The notes beneath the pieces were generated by a model. That model worked only from the letters and a program-made list of their open reading frames with translations. It ran no database searches and was not told the DNA's origin. A stretch of DNA of 31,361 nt, from the NCBI RefSeq assembly GCF_000717185.1, contig NZ_JNYE01000092.1:1-31361 (forward strand). Direction: 5' to 3'. The translations under genes and the position numbers were made by a program. Source of the stretch: Kitasatospora phosalacinea (lineage in GTDB: Bacteria > Actinomycetota > Actinomycetes > Streptomycetales > Streptomycetaceae). Below are positions 23,469-30,626 of this stretch, piece after piece (within the stretch, counting starts at the first letter, position 1; every line of letters begins with the position of its first letter).

Positions 23469-24716
23469 GACGGCCTGCGGGTCGTCCAGGTAGGGCTCCC
23501 AGGCGAGTTCCGCGGCGCCGACCAGTCCGGCGTGCCCGACCTGGGCGGGGACGATCGGGATGCGGCCGCTGCGGCCCCACAGGCAGCGGTCGGCGACCAC
23601 GGCGGCGAGGCGCTCGGGGGCGGCGGCGAGCAGGTCGAGGTGGAGGCCGCTGAGCACGATCCGGTCGGGGTTGAGGATGTTGACCAGTCCGGCGAGGCCG
23701 AGGCCGAGCCGGTCGACGACGTGGTCGAGGGCGTCGGCGGCGGCCGGGTCGTGGGCGAGGGCGCGGGCCTGCGGGAGCAGCGGGCGGTCGGGGTCGGGGC
23801 GGCGCTCCGCGGCGGCGAACAGCGCGTAGGTGTCGGTCTCGGCGTTGAGGCAGCCGCGGTTGCCGCAGGCGCAGGGGCGGCCGAGCGGGTCGACGGTGAC
23901 GTGGCCGACTTCGAGGGCGAGGCCGGAGCTGCCGGTGTGCAGGCGGCCGTCGATGACCAGGGCACCGCCGACGCCGCGGTGGCCGGAGGTGACCAGCAGC
24001 AGGTGGCGGGCGCCGCGTCCGGCGCCGTGCCGGTGTTCGGCGAGGGCGGCGAGGTTGGCGTCGTTGGCGACGGCGGTGGGCAGGGGGGTGCGGGCGCGCG
24101 GGCCGGGGTCGGTGCGGGCGACGGCGGCGGCGAACAGCGCGTCGACCGGGGTGCCGGGCGGCCAGTCGAAGTGCAGGGACGAGGGGACGGTGCCGTCGGG
24201 TTCGGTGACGGGGTTGGGCAGGGCGAGGGCGGAGCCGAGGACGCGGCGGCGGCTGTCGCGGGCGAGCCGGGCCCCGGTCTCGGCGACGGCGTCGAGCAGG
24301 GCGGTGGGCGAGGTGTCGGCGGGCAGCGGCAGGTGGACGGGGTCGTGGAGGCGTCCGCCGAGCCCGGCGAGGGCGACGGAGACGGCGTCGGCGTGCAGTT
24401 GGGCGGCGAGGACGACGGGGCCGGGGTCTGCGAGGGCGAGCCGGTGCGAGGGGCGGCCGCGGCCGCCCCCGGCGGGGCGGGAGTCGACGGTGATCAGGCC
24501 GAGCGCCTCCAGTTCGCCGGTGACGGCGCCCGCGGTGGCGCGGGTGACGTCGAGGGCGCCGGTGAGGGCGGAGCGGGTGGGGGCCTGTCCGGTGTGGACC
24601 AGGCGCAGGGCCGGTCCGAGCAGGGTGCGGCCGCGGTCGGGCGCGGCCCGCTTGGACGCCCCCGGCGGCGGAGTCGGATTCTGGCCCGTCCTCGGGCTTG
24701 TAGGTGTGTGCGGCAC
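23457..24716 (-). CDS. ROK-family transcriptional repressor
   Basis: The 419-residue protein has an N-terminal winged helix-turn-helix (about 30-80, RSALTGALDVTRATAGAVTGELEALGLI in landmarks SALTGALDVTRATAG and ELEALGLI) and a sugar-kinase-like ROK domain. The latter keeps VANDANLAALAE (Asp219, sugar/catalytic position) and the zinc motif H272-x9-C282-x-C284-x4-C289. The ATP loop DxGxT is degraded to HADAVSV and the second glycine loop to TSGHRGVGG, as expected of a regulator rather than a kinase. GTG 24716 was chosen because it starts MPHT just after the shared promoter; the longer frame would run through the MFS gene. It probably binds that promoter and releases it with a sugar ligand (inference). 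Confidence 0.88.
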   Translation of the reverse strand: MPHTPTSPRTGQNPTPPPGASKRAAPDRGRTLLGPALRLVHTGQAPTRSALTGALDVTRATAGAVTGELEALGLITVDSRPAGGGRGRPSHRLALADPGPVVLAAQLHADAVSVALAGLGGRLHDPVHLPLPADTSPTALLDAVAETGARLARDSRRRVLGSALALPNPVTEPDGTVPSSLHFDWPPGTPVDALFAAAVARTDPGPRARTPLPTAVANDANLAALAEHRHGAGRGARHLLLVTSGHRGVGGALVIDGRLHTGSSGLALEVGHVTVDPLGRPCACGNRGCLNAETDTYALFAAAERRPDPDRPLLPQARALAHDPAAADALDHVVDRLGLGLAGLVNILNPDRIVLSGLHLDLLAAAPERLAAVVADRCLWGRSGRIPIVPAQVGHAGLVGAAELAWEPYLDDPQAVAAP

Positions 24717-24751
24717 TCCCCTATTCTGACTTTGTGCCGCTACTGAACAAA
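24698..24751. promoter_or_regulatory. Overlapping divergent promoters for the ROK regulator and MFS transporter
   Basis: On the plus strand TTGTAG (24698-24703), 18 bp, TATTCT (24722-24727), six bases, GTG 24734. On the minus strand TTGTTC (24750-24745), 16 bp, CAGAAT (24728-24723), six bases, GTG 24716. The two -10 boxes occupy the same base pairs. Both genes begin GTGCCGC, so the region is bounded by a 7-bp inverted repeat GCGGCAC (24710-24716) / GTGCCGC (24734-24740) that could be the ROK operator. Confidence 0.65.
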
Positions 24752-25975
24752 ACCGAAGCCCGCTCCTCCCTCCTCTCCGCTGCCCCTTCGAACTCCCCGT
24801 CCGGCCGCAGCTCCTCCTGGTCGGCGGCACGCCTCGCCCTCACCGCCTTCTTCACCGTCGACGGCTTCCTGTTCGCCTCCTGGGTGGTCCGGATCCCGGA
24901 CGTCCGCGCCCAGGTCTCCGCCTCGCACAGCGCGCTGGGCCTGGCCCTGCTGTGCATCTCGGCGGGCGCGGTCGCCACCATGGCCCTGGTCGGACGGCTG
25001 TGCCTGCGGTACGGCTCGCGCCGGGTCACCATCGCCTCGGTCGCCGTGTTCTCGCTGGCCGCGGCGCTGCCCGCGCACACCCACTCGGTGCTCGCGCTCG
25101 GCGCGGTGCTGCTGCTGTTCGGCGCGGGCTACGGCGCGGCCAACGTGGCGATGAACAGCGCCGCGGTCGACCTGGTCGCCGAGCTCCGACGGCCCGTCAT
25201 GCCGAGCTTCCACGCGGGCTACAGCCTCGGCGGCCTGCTCGGCGCCGCGGTCGGCGGCCTGCTCGCGGGCCGGATCAGCACCTCCTGGGCGCTGGCCGCG
25301 GCCGCCGCGGCCGGCCTCGCCGTGACCGCCGCCGCGGGCACCGCCCTGCTGCGCGCCCCGGCCGCCCTCCCCCGCCCCGCCGCCACCGCTCCCGCCGCCG
25401 CCCAGACCCCCGCCGCCCGCCCGTCCCGGCACGCCCGGCTGCTGGTGGTGCTGCTCGGCCTGACCGCCCTGTGCACCGCGTACGGCGAGGGCGCCCTGGC
25501 GGACTGGGCGACCCTGCACCTGACCGACGACGTGCACGCCAGCGGCGCCACCGCCGCCGCCGGGTACGCCTCCTTCGCCTTCGCGATGACGGCGGGACGG
25601 CTCTCCGGCACCTGGCTCTCCGAACGGCTCGGCCAGACCAGGGTGATGCTGCTGGGCGGCCTGACCGCCTGCGCGGGCATGGCGACCGCGGCCCTGGCGC
25701 CGTCCGTGCCGCTGGTGCTGGCGGGCTTCGTCCTGGTCGGCCTCGGCCTGGCCAACGTCTTCCCGCTGGCGATCGCCCAGGCCGGGGCGGCCGCCGGGCC
25801 GCAGGGCGTGGCCACCGCCTCCACCCTCGGCTACGCGGGCATGCTGGTCGGCCCGCCGGTGATCGGCTTCCTGGCCGACGCCCTCTCGCTGCCCGCCGCC
25901 CTGCTCACCGTCGCCGCCAGCTCCGCGCTGGCCGGCCTGCTCGCCCTCACCGTCCGCCGCCACCGCGCGGCCTGA
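24734..25975 (+). CDS. MFS transporter (YbjJ-like), partner of the ROK regulator
   Basis: The 413-residue protein has twelve predicted membrane helices in two halves, with the motif A-like loop GRLCLRYGSRR between helices 2 and 3 and the matching GRLSGTWLSERLGQTR in the second half. SWVVRIPDVRAQVSAS after helix 1 and LVAELRRPVMPSFHAGYSLGGLLGA (landmarks PSFHAGYSLGG) resemble the YbjJ-type branch; substrates of that branch are poorly known. GTG 24734 is chosen as it lies six bases after the -10 box TATTCT; the upstream in-frame GTG at 24704 lies within the promoter. The Ser-rich N-terminus (to about residue 30) precedes helix 1. Divergence from a ROK repressor suggests a sugar or sugar-derived substrate (inference). 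Confidence 0.9.
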   Translation: MPLLNKTEARSSLLSAAPSNSPSGRSSSWSAARLALTAFFTVDGFLFASWVVRIPDVRAQVSASHSALGLALLCISAGAVATMALVGRLCLRYGSRRVTIASVAVFSLAAALPAHTHSVLALGAVLLLFGAGYGAANVAMNSAAVDLVAELRRPVMPSFHAGYSLGGLLGAAVGGLLAGRISTSWALAAAAAAGLAVTAAAGTALLRAPAALPRPAATAPAAAQTPAARPSRHARLLVVLLGLTALCTAYGEGALADWATLHLTDDVHASGATAAAGYASFAFAMTAGRLSGTWLSERLGQTRVMLLGGLTACAGMATAALAPSVPLVLAGFVLVGLGLANVFPLAIAQAGAAAGPQGVATASTLGYAGMLVGPPVIGFLADALSLPAALLTVAASSALAGLLALTVRRHRAA

Positions 25976-26027
25976 CGGCCCGTCCGCCCGCACGACCCCG
26001 CCTGACCGACTCCGCCCGCACGACGAC

Positions 26028-26067
26028 GACGGCGGCCCGGACGCCCCCACGCGCCCAGGCCGCCGTC
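26028..26067 (+). terminator. Hairpin terminator of the MFS gene
   Basis: A perfect 10-bp stem GACGGCGGCC / GGCCGCCGTC has a 20-base loop, between two convergent genes. No T-run. Confidence 0.5.
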
Positions 26068-26069
26068 TC

Positions 26070-26091
26070 GCCGTCCGCTCTCACGGACGGC
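26070..26091 (-). terminator. Hairpin terminator of the lipoprotein gene
   Basis: GCCGTCCG / CGGACGGC forms a perfect 8-bp stem with loop CTCTCA, seven bases beyond the lipoprotein stop on the minus strand. Confidence 0.55.
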
Positions 26092-26097
26092 AGCTCG

Positions 26098-26742
26098 TCA
26101 CGGGTGGTACAGCTGGTTGATCAGGGTCACCTTGCCCTGCGCATCGAGCTTCACCTCGTACTGGTTGCCGTAGCAGCGGTACGGCGCGGCGGCCTGGTCG
26201 GCGGCGTGCAGGCAGGAGTCCACGACCTTCATGAAGGTGATCGGGTCGGCTTCCTGGAGCTTCAGTTCGTCGTTCAGCAGGTAGCTCTTCGACTCCCCGT
26301 CGAACTCGTAGACCCGGGGCTCGCCCTGGGGCTCCCAGTAGCCGTCGTTGGGGACGTCGGGGCCGCAGACGAACCTGGTGGCCCGGGCCCGTACCCACAG
26401 GTGCGTCGAGTAGGCGTTCTCGGTGACCTCGATGACCTTGACGTCGTCGGCGCCCGCGGCGCAGTCAGCGCTCGGCTCCCCGGCCTTTCCGGTGGCCGCG
26501 GCGGTGGACTTTCCCGGGCTGGCGGCCGGCTTCCGGCTGGCGGTCGGCTTCGGGCTGGCCGCGGCGCCCCCGGTGGCACCCCCGGTCGCGGTGGCACCCC
26601 CGGTCGCGGTGGCGGCCGCGGAGGCGGTGGCGGCCGGGGCGGAGGCGGCGGTGTCGGAGGACGGGTCGTCCGGGTCGCAGGCGGTGAGGGCGAGGGCGGA
26701 GGCGGCCAGGACGGCGGCCACGGTGAAACGACTGAGACGCAT
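26098..26742 (-). CDS. Secreted lipoprotein with low-complexity linker
   Basis: The 214-residue precursor begins MRLSRF, followed by a hydrophobic core and lipobox LTAC with Cys22, so it should be lipid-anchored on the outer face of the cytoplasmic membrane. Residues about 23-85 form an Ala/Thr/Gly/Pro/Ser/Lys linker with repeats (TATGGATATGGATGG and KPTASRKPAAS). The C-terminal domain (about 92-214) has four Cys residues that could form two disulfides, and segments KVIEVTENAYSTHLWVRARA and VTLINQLYHP. I do not recognise the domain. GGGGGA lies eight bases before the ATG. It stands alone and converges on the MFS gene. A surface-exposed binding or structural role is possible but unproven. Confidence 0.85.
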   Translation of the reverse strand: MRLSRFTVAAVLAASALALTACDPDDPSSDTAASAPAATASAAATATGGATATGGATGGAAASPKPTASRKPAASPGKSTAAATGKAGEPSADCAAGADDVKVIEVTENAYSTHLWVRARATRFVCGPDVPNDGYWEPQGEPRVYEFDGESKSYLLNDELKLQEADPITFMKVVDSCLHAADQAAAPYRCYGNQYEVKLDAQGKVTLINQLYHP

Positions 26743-27045
26743 GACGCGAATCCCCCAGGATCTGACAGACGGGTGGGTAGGGCGGATCCGGCCGTGTTTT
26801 CGTCGACGCCCCCGCGGCTCGACCTTCACTTCCAAGATCCATCGGACGGACATCCTGCCCGATCCGACAGAGCCCACCACGCCGGTCCGGCCCGCCCGGT
26901 TGCCTCCGTTGCGCAGCTGTGACAGTCGTTGCACCGGGCGCGACCTCCGGCGAATCCCCGCAATCCGCCCACCCGTCCGCCCCGACACCCCGTCAACTCC
27001 CGTCACCGCGACGGGAGTCGCCCGCCCGCCCCGGCCGTCCCCCCG
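26743..27045. other. Intergenic region upstream of the lipoprotein gene
   Basis: This 303-bp stretch has no credible gene. It contains an AT-richer segment (GTTTTCGTCGACG near 26798, CTTCACTTCCAAGATCCATC near 26824) that probably holds the lipoprotein promoter on the minus strand, and CAGCTGTGACAG near 26918. No clear -35/-10 pair or terminator was identified. Confidence 0.4.
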
Positions 27046-28653
27046 TCAGCCGCCCACCACCAGCGTCCCGTTGACGTGACACGCCTCACCCGCCGCGGGG
27101 CCGAACCGGTCGGCCCACGTCCTGAGTTCTGCCGCGGTGCCCGGGCCGTCCGCGAGCCGGGCGACGGCGAGGGCGGGCGGCAGCGCGCCGCGCGCCAGCA
27201 GCTCCGTCCACTGCGCGCCCGTCAGCGCGAGGTAGCGCAGCCCGTCCAACTCCCGCAGCACGCCCAGGTCCTGCACCGCGCACCGCGACAGGTCCAGCCA
27301 CCACAGCGCGGGCAGGGTGCGCAGCGGCGCGAGGTCGAGCGGGCCCGCGCAGGCCAGGTCGAGCGCGCCGAGCTGCGGGTGGCCCGCCAGCGGGGCCAGC
27401 CCCTCCCCGTCCAGCCCGGCCCGCAGCAGCTCCACCGGCAGCGGGCGCAGCGTGCCGAGGCCGGTGACGGTGCGGGAGTGGACCCGGAGCACCCGCAGGC
27501 CGGGGGCGGCGGCGAGCGGCGCGAGGTCGAGCGGGCCCTCGTCGATCCCGCCGTCGGCGGTCACCTCCAGCAGGGTGGGCGCGACGGCGGCGGGCAGGCC
27601 GGGGCCGAGGGCGGAGCGCTCGACGTTCCGCGGGCGGACGGATTCGGTGACCTCCAGGCCGGGCGGGTAGTCGGGGTCGATCTCCTCGCCGTCCTCGGGG
27701 GCGTCCTCGATCTCGTAGGCGCCCCGGTCGATCAGGTCCAACCAGGCGGCCAGCAGCGAGGTGACGGAGTCGGCGACGTACAGCGGGCCGTCGTGGAAGT
27801 CCCGGCCGCTCTCGATGACCTGGCCGGGGCGGCCGTGCTCGGCCGGGGCGAGGTCGACCGCGTGGTAGTTGCCGTCGTCGGCGGTGGCGAAGGGGATCCA
27901 GCCGGGGTGGTTCAGGCAGCGGCGGACGGTGTCGAGCGGCCCGGGCTCGTGCATGACGCAGGTCTCGTCCGGCCGGGCGTGGTCGGGGCGGTGCGGGTAC
28001 TGCGTCCAGTCGGCGTGGGCCCGGACCACCTCGTCGAGCGGCAGCCAGCGCAGGTAACCGAGCCACAGGCCGTTCGCCATGACGTCGCTGCCGTTCGCGA
28101 CCCGGTAGAGCGCCCGCAGGTCGTCGGGCAGCCGGTGGCCGAGACGGCGTTCGGCCTCCGCGATCTGCCCGGACGTCAGCGGCGGGTCCAACGGCCGCTC
28201 GTGGCCGGTCAGTTCGGTGACCCGCCGCCGGTACTCGGCCAGCAGCGCGACGGCCCGCTCCGCGTCCCCGGCCGGGGGCAGGACGGAGCCGGGCTGGGCG
28301 GGGCCGGGGGCGGGAGGGACGTGGTCGGGGTCGAGGACCAGCAGGCGGCCCTCGGTGGCGCGGGGCTCCGGCGTCGCGGTGAGGGTGTACGGCCCGGCCG
28401 GGTCGTGCGTCAGGTGCAGCCGGGCGCGCGGCCAGCCGCGCTCGGCGGCGATCGCCGCGGCGAGGGCGTCGAGGTCCGCCGGGTCGGGCCGGAGGCCGTG
28501 CCGACTGCCGTCCGGCAGCGTCCACCTGCCGTACGTGCCGGGCCCGTAGCGGCTGTCGACCGTCTCCAGGCGCAGCTCCGTCCACCCCTCGGGGGCGCTG
28601 CGCGCCAGCCGGGCGAGGATCGCCCGCACGTCCCGTTCGAGCCGCTCCACCAT
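27046..28653 (-). CDS. SMI1/KNR4 (SUKH)-like protein with leucine-rich C-terminal region
   Basis: The 535-residue protein has three parts. Residues 1-130 form a domain with TELRLETVDSRYGPGTYGRW and Asp/Ala-rich helices that I do not recognise. Residues about 158-320 resemble an SMI1/KNR4 (SUKH) domain: LTSGQIAEAERRLGHRLPDDLRALYRVANGS, then DDGNYHAVDLAP, and VADSVTSLLAAWLDLI. Residues about 360-535 are irregular leucine-rich segments such as LGALDLACAGPLDLAPLRTLPALWWLDLS and LRYLALTGAQW. SUKH domains are common in immunity proteins of polymorphic toxin systems, but no toxin gene is adjacent, so a general protein-binding role is equally likely. GGAGGG lies six bases before ATG 28653; the frame is open upstream only through the next gene. 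Confidence 0.78.
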   Translation of the reverse strand: MVERLERDVRAILARLARSAPEGWTELRLETVDSRYGPGTYGRWTLPDGSRHGLRPDPADLDALAAAIAAERGWPRARLHLTHDPAGPYTLTATPEPRATEGRLLVLDPDHVPPAPGPAQPGSVLPPAGDAERAVALLAEYRRRVTELTGHERPLDPPLTSGQIAEAERRLGHRLPDDLRALYRVANGSDVMANGLWLGYLRWLPLDEVVRAHADWTQYPHRPDHARPDETCVMHEPGPLDTVRRCLNHPGWIPFATADDGNYHAVDLAPAEHGRPGQVIESGRDFHDGPLYVADSVTSLLAAWLDLIDRGAYEIEDAPEDGEEIDPDYPPGLEVTESVRPRNVERSALGPGLPAAVAPTLLEVTADGGIDEGPLDLAPLAAAPGLRVLRVHSRTVTGLGTLRPLPVELLRAGLDGEGLAPLAGHPQLGALDLACAGPLDLAPLRTLPALWWLDLSRCAVQDLGVLRELDGLRYLALTGAQWTELLARGALPPALAVARLADGPGTAAELRTWADRFGPAAGEACHVNGTLVVGG

Positions 28654-28708
28654 CGGGTTCCCTCCGTCGTCCGCGTACGGGGGGATGCTCGCAGAGGCAC
28701 GGGCGGGG

Positions 28709-29479
28709 CTACGGCGCGGGGGGCCGCCCGTCCTCGCCGGGCAGGCGGAGGTCCCAGCCGACCAGGGCGCGGAGCTGTTCGGCGGTGACGCCGTCGGGGA
28801 CGGGGCGGGGCGGGTCGTGGCGGATGGGGGGCTGCCAGCCCTGCTCCGGGTCCCAGGTGCGGACCTGGCGGGCGGGGGCTCCGGCGACCACGGCGTAGTC
28901 GGGGACCTCCCCGGCGACCACGGAGTTGGCGGCGACCACGACGTTGCGGCCGATCCGGGCGCCGGGCAGGATGACCGCGCCGGTGCCGATCCAGGAGCCC
29001 GCACCGATCGAGACGGGCTCGTTGCGGGGCCACTGCTTGCCGATCGGCAGCGCGGTGTCGCGGTACTCGTGGGCCTGGTCGGTGATGTAGACGTCGGGGC
29101 CGGTCCACACGTCGTCGCCGAGTTCGATCCGCTGGTGGCCGACGATGTGGCTGCCGCGGCCGATCACGCAGCCGCCGCCGATCCGGACGATCGGTTCGGG
29201 GCCGAGGTCGAGCCCGGGCAGGAACCCGGCCGACAGGGTGACGCGTTCGCCGATGATGGAGAACGGGCCGATGGTGATCCAGCGCTCGTTGAAGACGGTG
29301 CCGAGCGGGAAGGCCAGCTTGGTGCCGTCGCCGAGCTCGCCGAACCGGTACGGGCCGGGGTTGCGGTTGCTGACCGCCCCGGCGTCCTGGGCCCAGCGCC
29401 AGCCGTGGTGCACGGCGCGCCCGGCGGCCCGGCGCGCGTGCTCGCGGACCGGGCCGAGCAGCCTGCGGACGATCGACAT
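28709..29479 (-). CDS. Left-handed beta-helix (hexapeptide-repeat) acyltransferase
   Basis: The 256-residue protein has a basic N-terminal helix (1-32) and a long hexapeptide-repeat coil (about 65-205), for example IGPFSIIGERVTLSAG, IGGGCVIGRGSHIVG, IELGDDVWTGPDVYITD, IGAGSWIGTGAVILPGARIGRNVVVAANSVV (landmarks), ending in the classic VVAGAPARQVR. ITDQAHEYRD holds the likely catalytic His. It should form a trimer and transfer an acetyl group from acetyl-CoA to a sugar or similar hydroxyl or amino group, as in maltose, galactoside or capsule acetyltransferases. The ATG lies six bases after TACCGT and lacks a ribosome binding site. Acceptor unknown. The end is Pro-rich and ends 55 bp before the SMI1-like gene start. 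Confidence 0.88.
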   Translation of the reverse strand: MSIVRRLLGPVREHARRAAGRAVHHGWRWAQDAGAVSNRNPGPYRFGELGDGTKLAFPLGTVFNERWITIGPFSIIGERVTLSAGFLPGLDLGPEPIVRIGGGCVIGRGSHIVGHQRIELGDDVWTGPDVYITDQAHEYRDTALPIGKQWPRNEPVSIGAGSWIGTGAVILPGARIGRNVVVAANSVVAGEVPDYAVVAGAPARQVRTWDPEQGWQPPIRHDPPRPVPDGVTAEQLRALVGWDLRLPGEDGRPPAP

Positions 29480-29485
29480 GCGCTC

Positions 29486-29491
29486 ACGGTA
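29486..29491 (-). promoter_or_regulatory. -10 box TACCGT of the hexapeptide acyltransferase gene
   Basis: On the minus strand TACCGT ends six bases before ATG 29479, without a ribosome binding site, fitting a leaderless transcript. No clear -35. Confidence 0.5.
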
Positions 29492-29575
29492 GCGGCCGGT
29501 GCGCCCCCGCGGCCCGCAACGGGACCAAACTCACACCGGCCGGTAACTTCCGCCGAAAGCCGAGGTCAGCGCACC

Positions 29576-29637
29576 GCCGTTGCAGCGCCCCGCCGTTGCA
29601 GCGCCCCGCCGCTCGGTGCCCCGCCGCTCAGCGCACC
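29576..29637. repeat. 16-bp tandem repeat running over the enoyl-CoA hydratase-like gene stop codon
   Basis: GCCGTTGCAGCGCCCC occurs twice perfectly (29576-29591, 29592-29607), then twice degenerately (29608-29622 and from 29623). The last copy contains the stop codon 29628-29630. A related CAGCGCACC precedes the array. Confidence 0.8.
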
Positions 29638-30392
29638 CAGCGCGCGGGCCGCTTGGCCAGGAAGGCCCGCATGCCCTCCTGCGCCTCCTCGGAGCCGAAC
29701 AGCTTCGCCGACAGCGCGACCAACTCCTCGGTGTGCCGCTCGAAGGACTCCCGGACGGCGGCGTTGGCGAGCAGCTTGGACTCGGCCAGGCCCTGCGGCG
29801 AGCAGAGCCGGATCGCGTCCAGGACGGTGCGCAGCGCGGCGGCGGAGTCGTCGGCGGCCTCGGTGACCAGGCCGATCCGGGCGGCCTCGGTGGAGTCGAA
29901 GGTCTCGCCGGTGAGGTAGTAGCGGGCGGCGGCGCGCGGGTCGAGCTTGGGGCGCAGCGGCAGCGAGATGACGGCGGGGGCGAGGCCGAGGCGGGACTCG
30001 GTGAAGGCGAAGGTGGAGTCGGGCCCGGCGACGGCGAGGTCGCAGGAGCCGACCAGGCCGAGCCCGCCGGCCCGGACGTGGCCGTCGACCAGGGCGATGA
30101 CGGGCTTGGGGCAGTCGACGATCGCGCGCTGGAGGGCGACCAGGCCGCGCGGTCCGACGGTGGGGTCGTCGCCGGTGGCCTCGGAGAGGTCGGCGCCCGC
30201 GCAGAAGACCCGGCCGGTGTGGCCGAGGACGACGGCGCGGACCTCGGGGTCGGCGGCGGCGTCGGCGAGGCGGGCGGTGAGTTCGGCCATCAGCCGGGTG
30301 GAGAGGGCGTTGCGGTTGTGCGGGGAGTCGAGTTCGAGGGTGGTGACGGCGTCGGCGGTGGTGGAGCGGACGAGGGGGGCTTCGGGGGTCAT
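29628..30392 (-). CDS. Enoyl-CoA hydratase/isomerase-family protein
   Basis: The 254-residue crotonase-fold protein has the CoA/oxyanion-hole segments HNRNALS and FCAGADLSE (63-71), then GHVRAGGLGLVGSCDLAVAG (104-123) and FAFTESRLGLAPA (128-140). In classical hydratases two Glu residues act; the second is kept (Glu132), but the first is Gly112 in GGLGLVGSCD. Such GGxGL variants occur among methylglutaconyl-CoA hydratase (LiuC)-like proteins, so hydration of an unusual enoyl-CoA or another crotonase reaction is likely (family knowledge; exact substrate unknown). ATG 30392 was chosen because the family start (MTPEAPLVRST) fits; the frame is open further upstream without domain sequence. A palindrome at 30465-30476 may control it. 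Confidence 0.9.
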   Translation of the reverse strand: MTPEAPLVRSTTADAVTTLELDSPHNRNALSTRLMAELTARLADAAADPEVRAVVLGHTGRVFCAGADLSEATGDDPTVGPRGLVALQRAIVDCPKPVIALVDGHVRAGGLGLVGSCDLAVAGPDSTFAFTESRLGLAPAVISLPLRPKLDPRAAARYYLTGETFDSTEAARIGLVTEAADDSAAALRTVLDAIRLCSPQGLAESKLLANAAVRESFERHTEELVALSAKLFGSEEAQEGMRAFLAKRPARWVR

Positions 30393-30464
30393 CGGGCCTG
30401 GCCTGCCTTCCGGCTGAGGGTGGGTCGGACGGGGCGTCGTCTGCACCCTGGCACACGGCGGCCC

Positions 30465-30476
30465 TACTGACCAGTA
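30465..30476 (-). promoter_or_regulatory. Palindrome TACTGACCAGTA upstream of the enoyl-CoA hydratase-like gene
   Basis: Perfect 5-bp arms TACTG / CAGTA are separated by AC, 73 bp upstream of the gene start. It resembles a small operator of the TetR type. No regulator gene is adjacent. Confidence 0.45.
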
Positions 30477-30545
30477 CCCGATCTTCCGGGCGACGTCCGC
30501 CCCGCCGCGCCGCGCGACGCTCCGCACACGTCCTCAATTCCCTTA

Positions 30546-30588
30546 AGGTCTAGACCTATTGACACTTAACGGACAAGGTCGCTTGAGT
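30546..30588 (+). promoter_or_regulatory. DasR-type operator (dre) and promoter of the chitinase gene
   Basis: AGGTCTAGACCT (30546-30557) is a perfect 12-bp palindrome carrying the GGTCTAGACC core of DasR-responsive elements. DasR is the GntR-family repressor of chitin and GlcNAc genes in streptomycetes. It directly abuts a consensus -35 TTGACA (30559-30564); TTGAGT (30583-30588), 18 bp further, is a possible -10. RBS AAGGAG is at 30614-30619. The adjacent chitinase gene supports the assignment. Confidence 0.85.
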
Positions 30589-30626
30589 GCTGCCGCACCG
30601 CTCGTTCCCCCACAAGGAGTGGCCGA

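Noticed and set aside
24704..24733. Upstream GTG start for the MFS transporter
   Set aside because: It would place the first ten codons on the -10 region of the promoter, and has no ribosome binding site.
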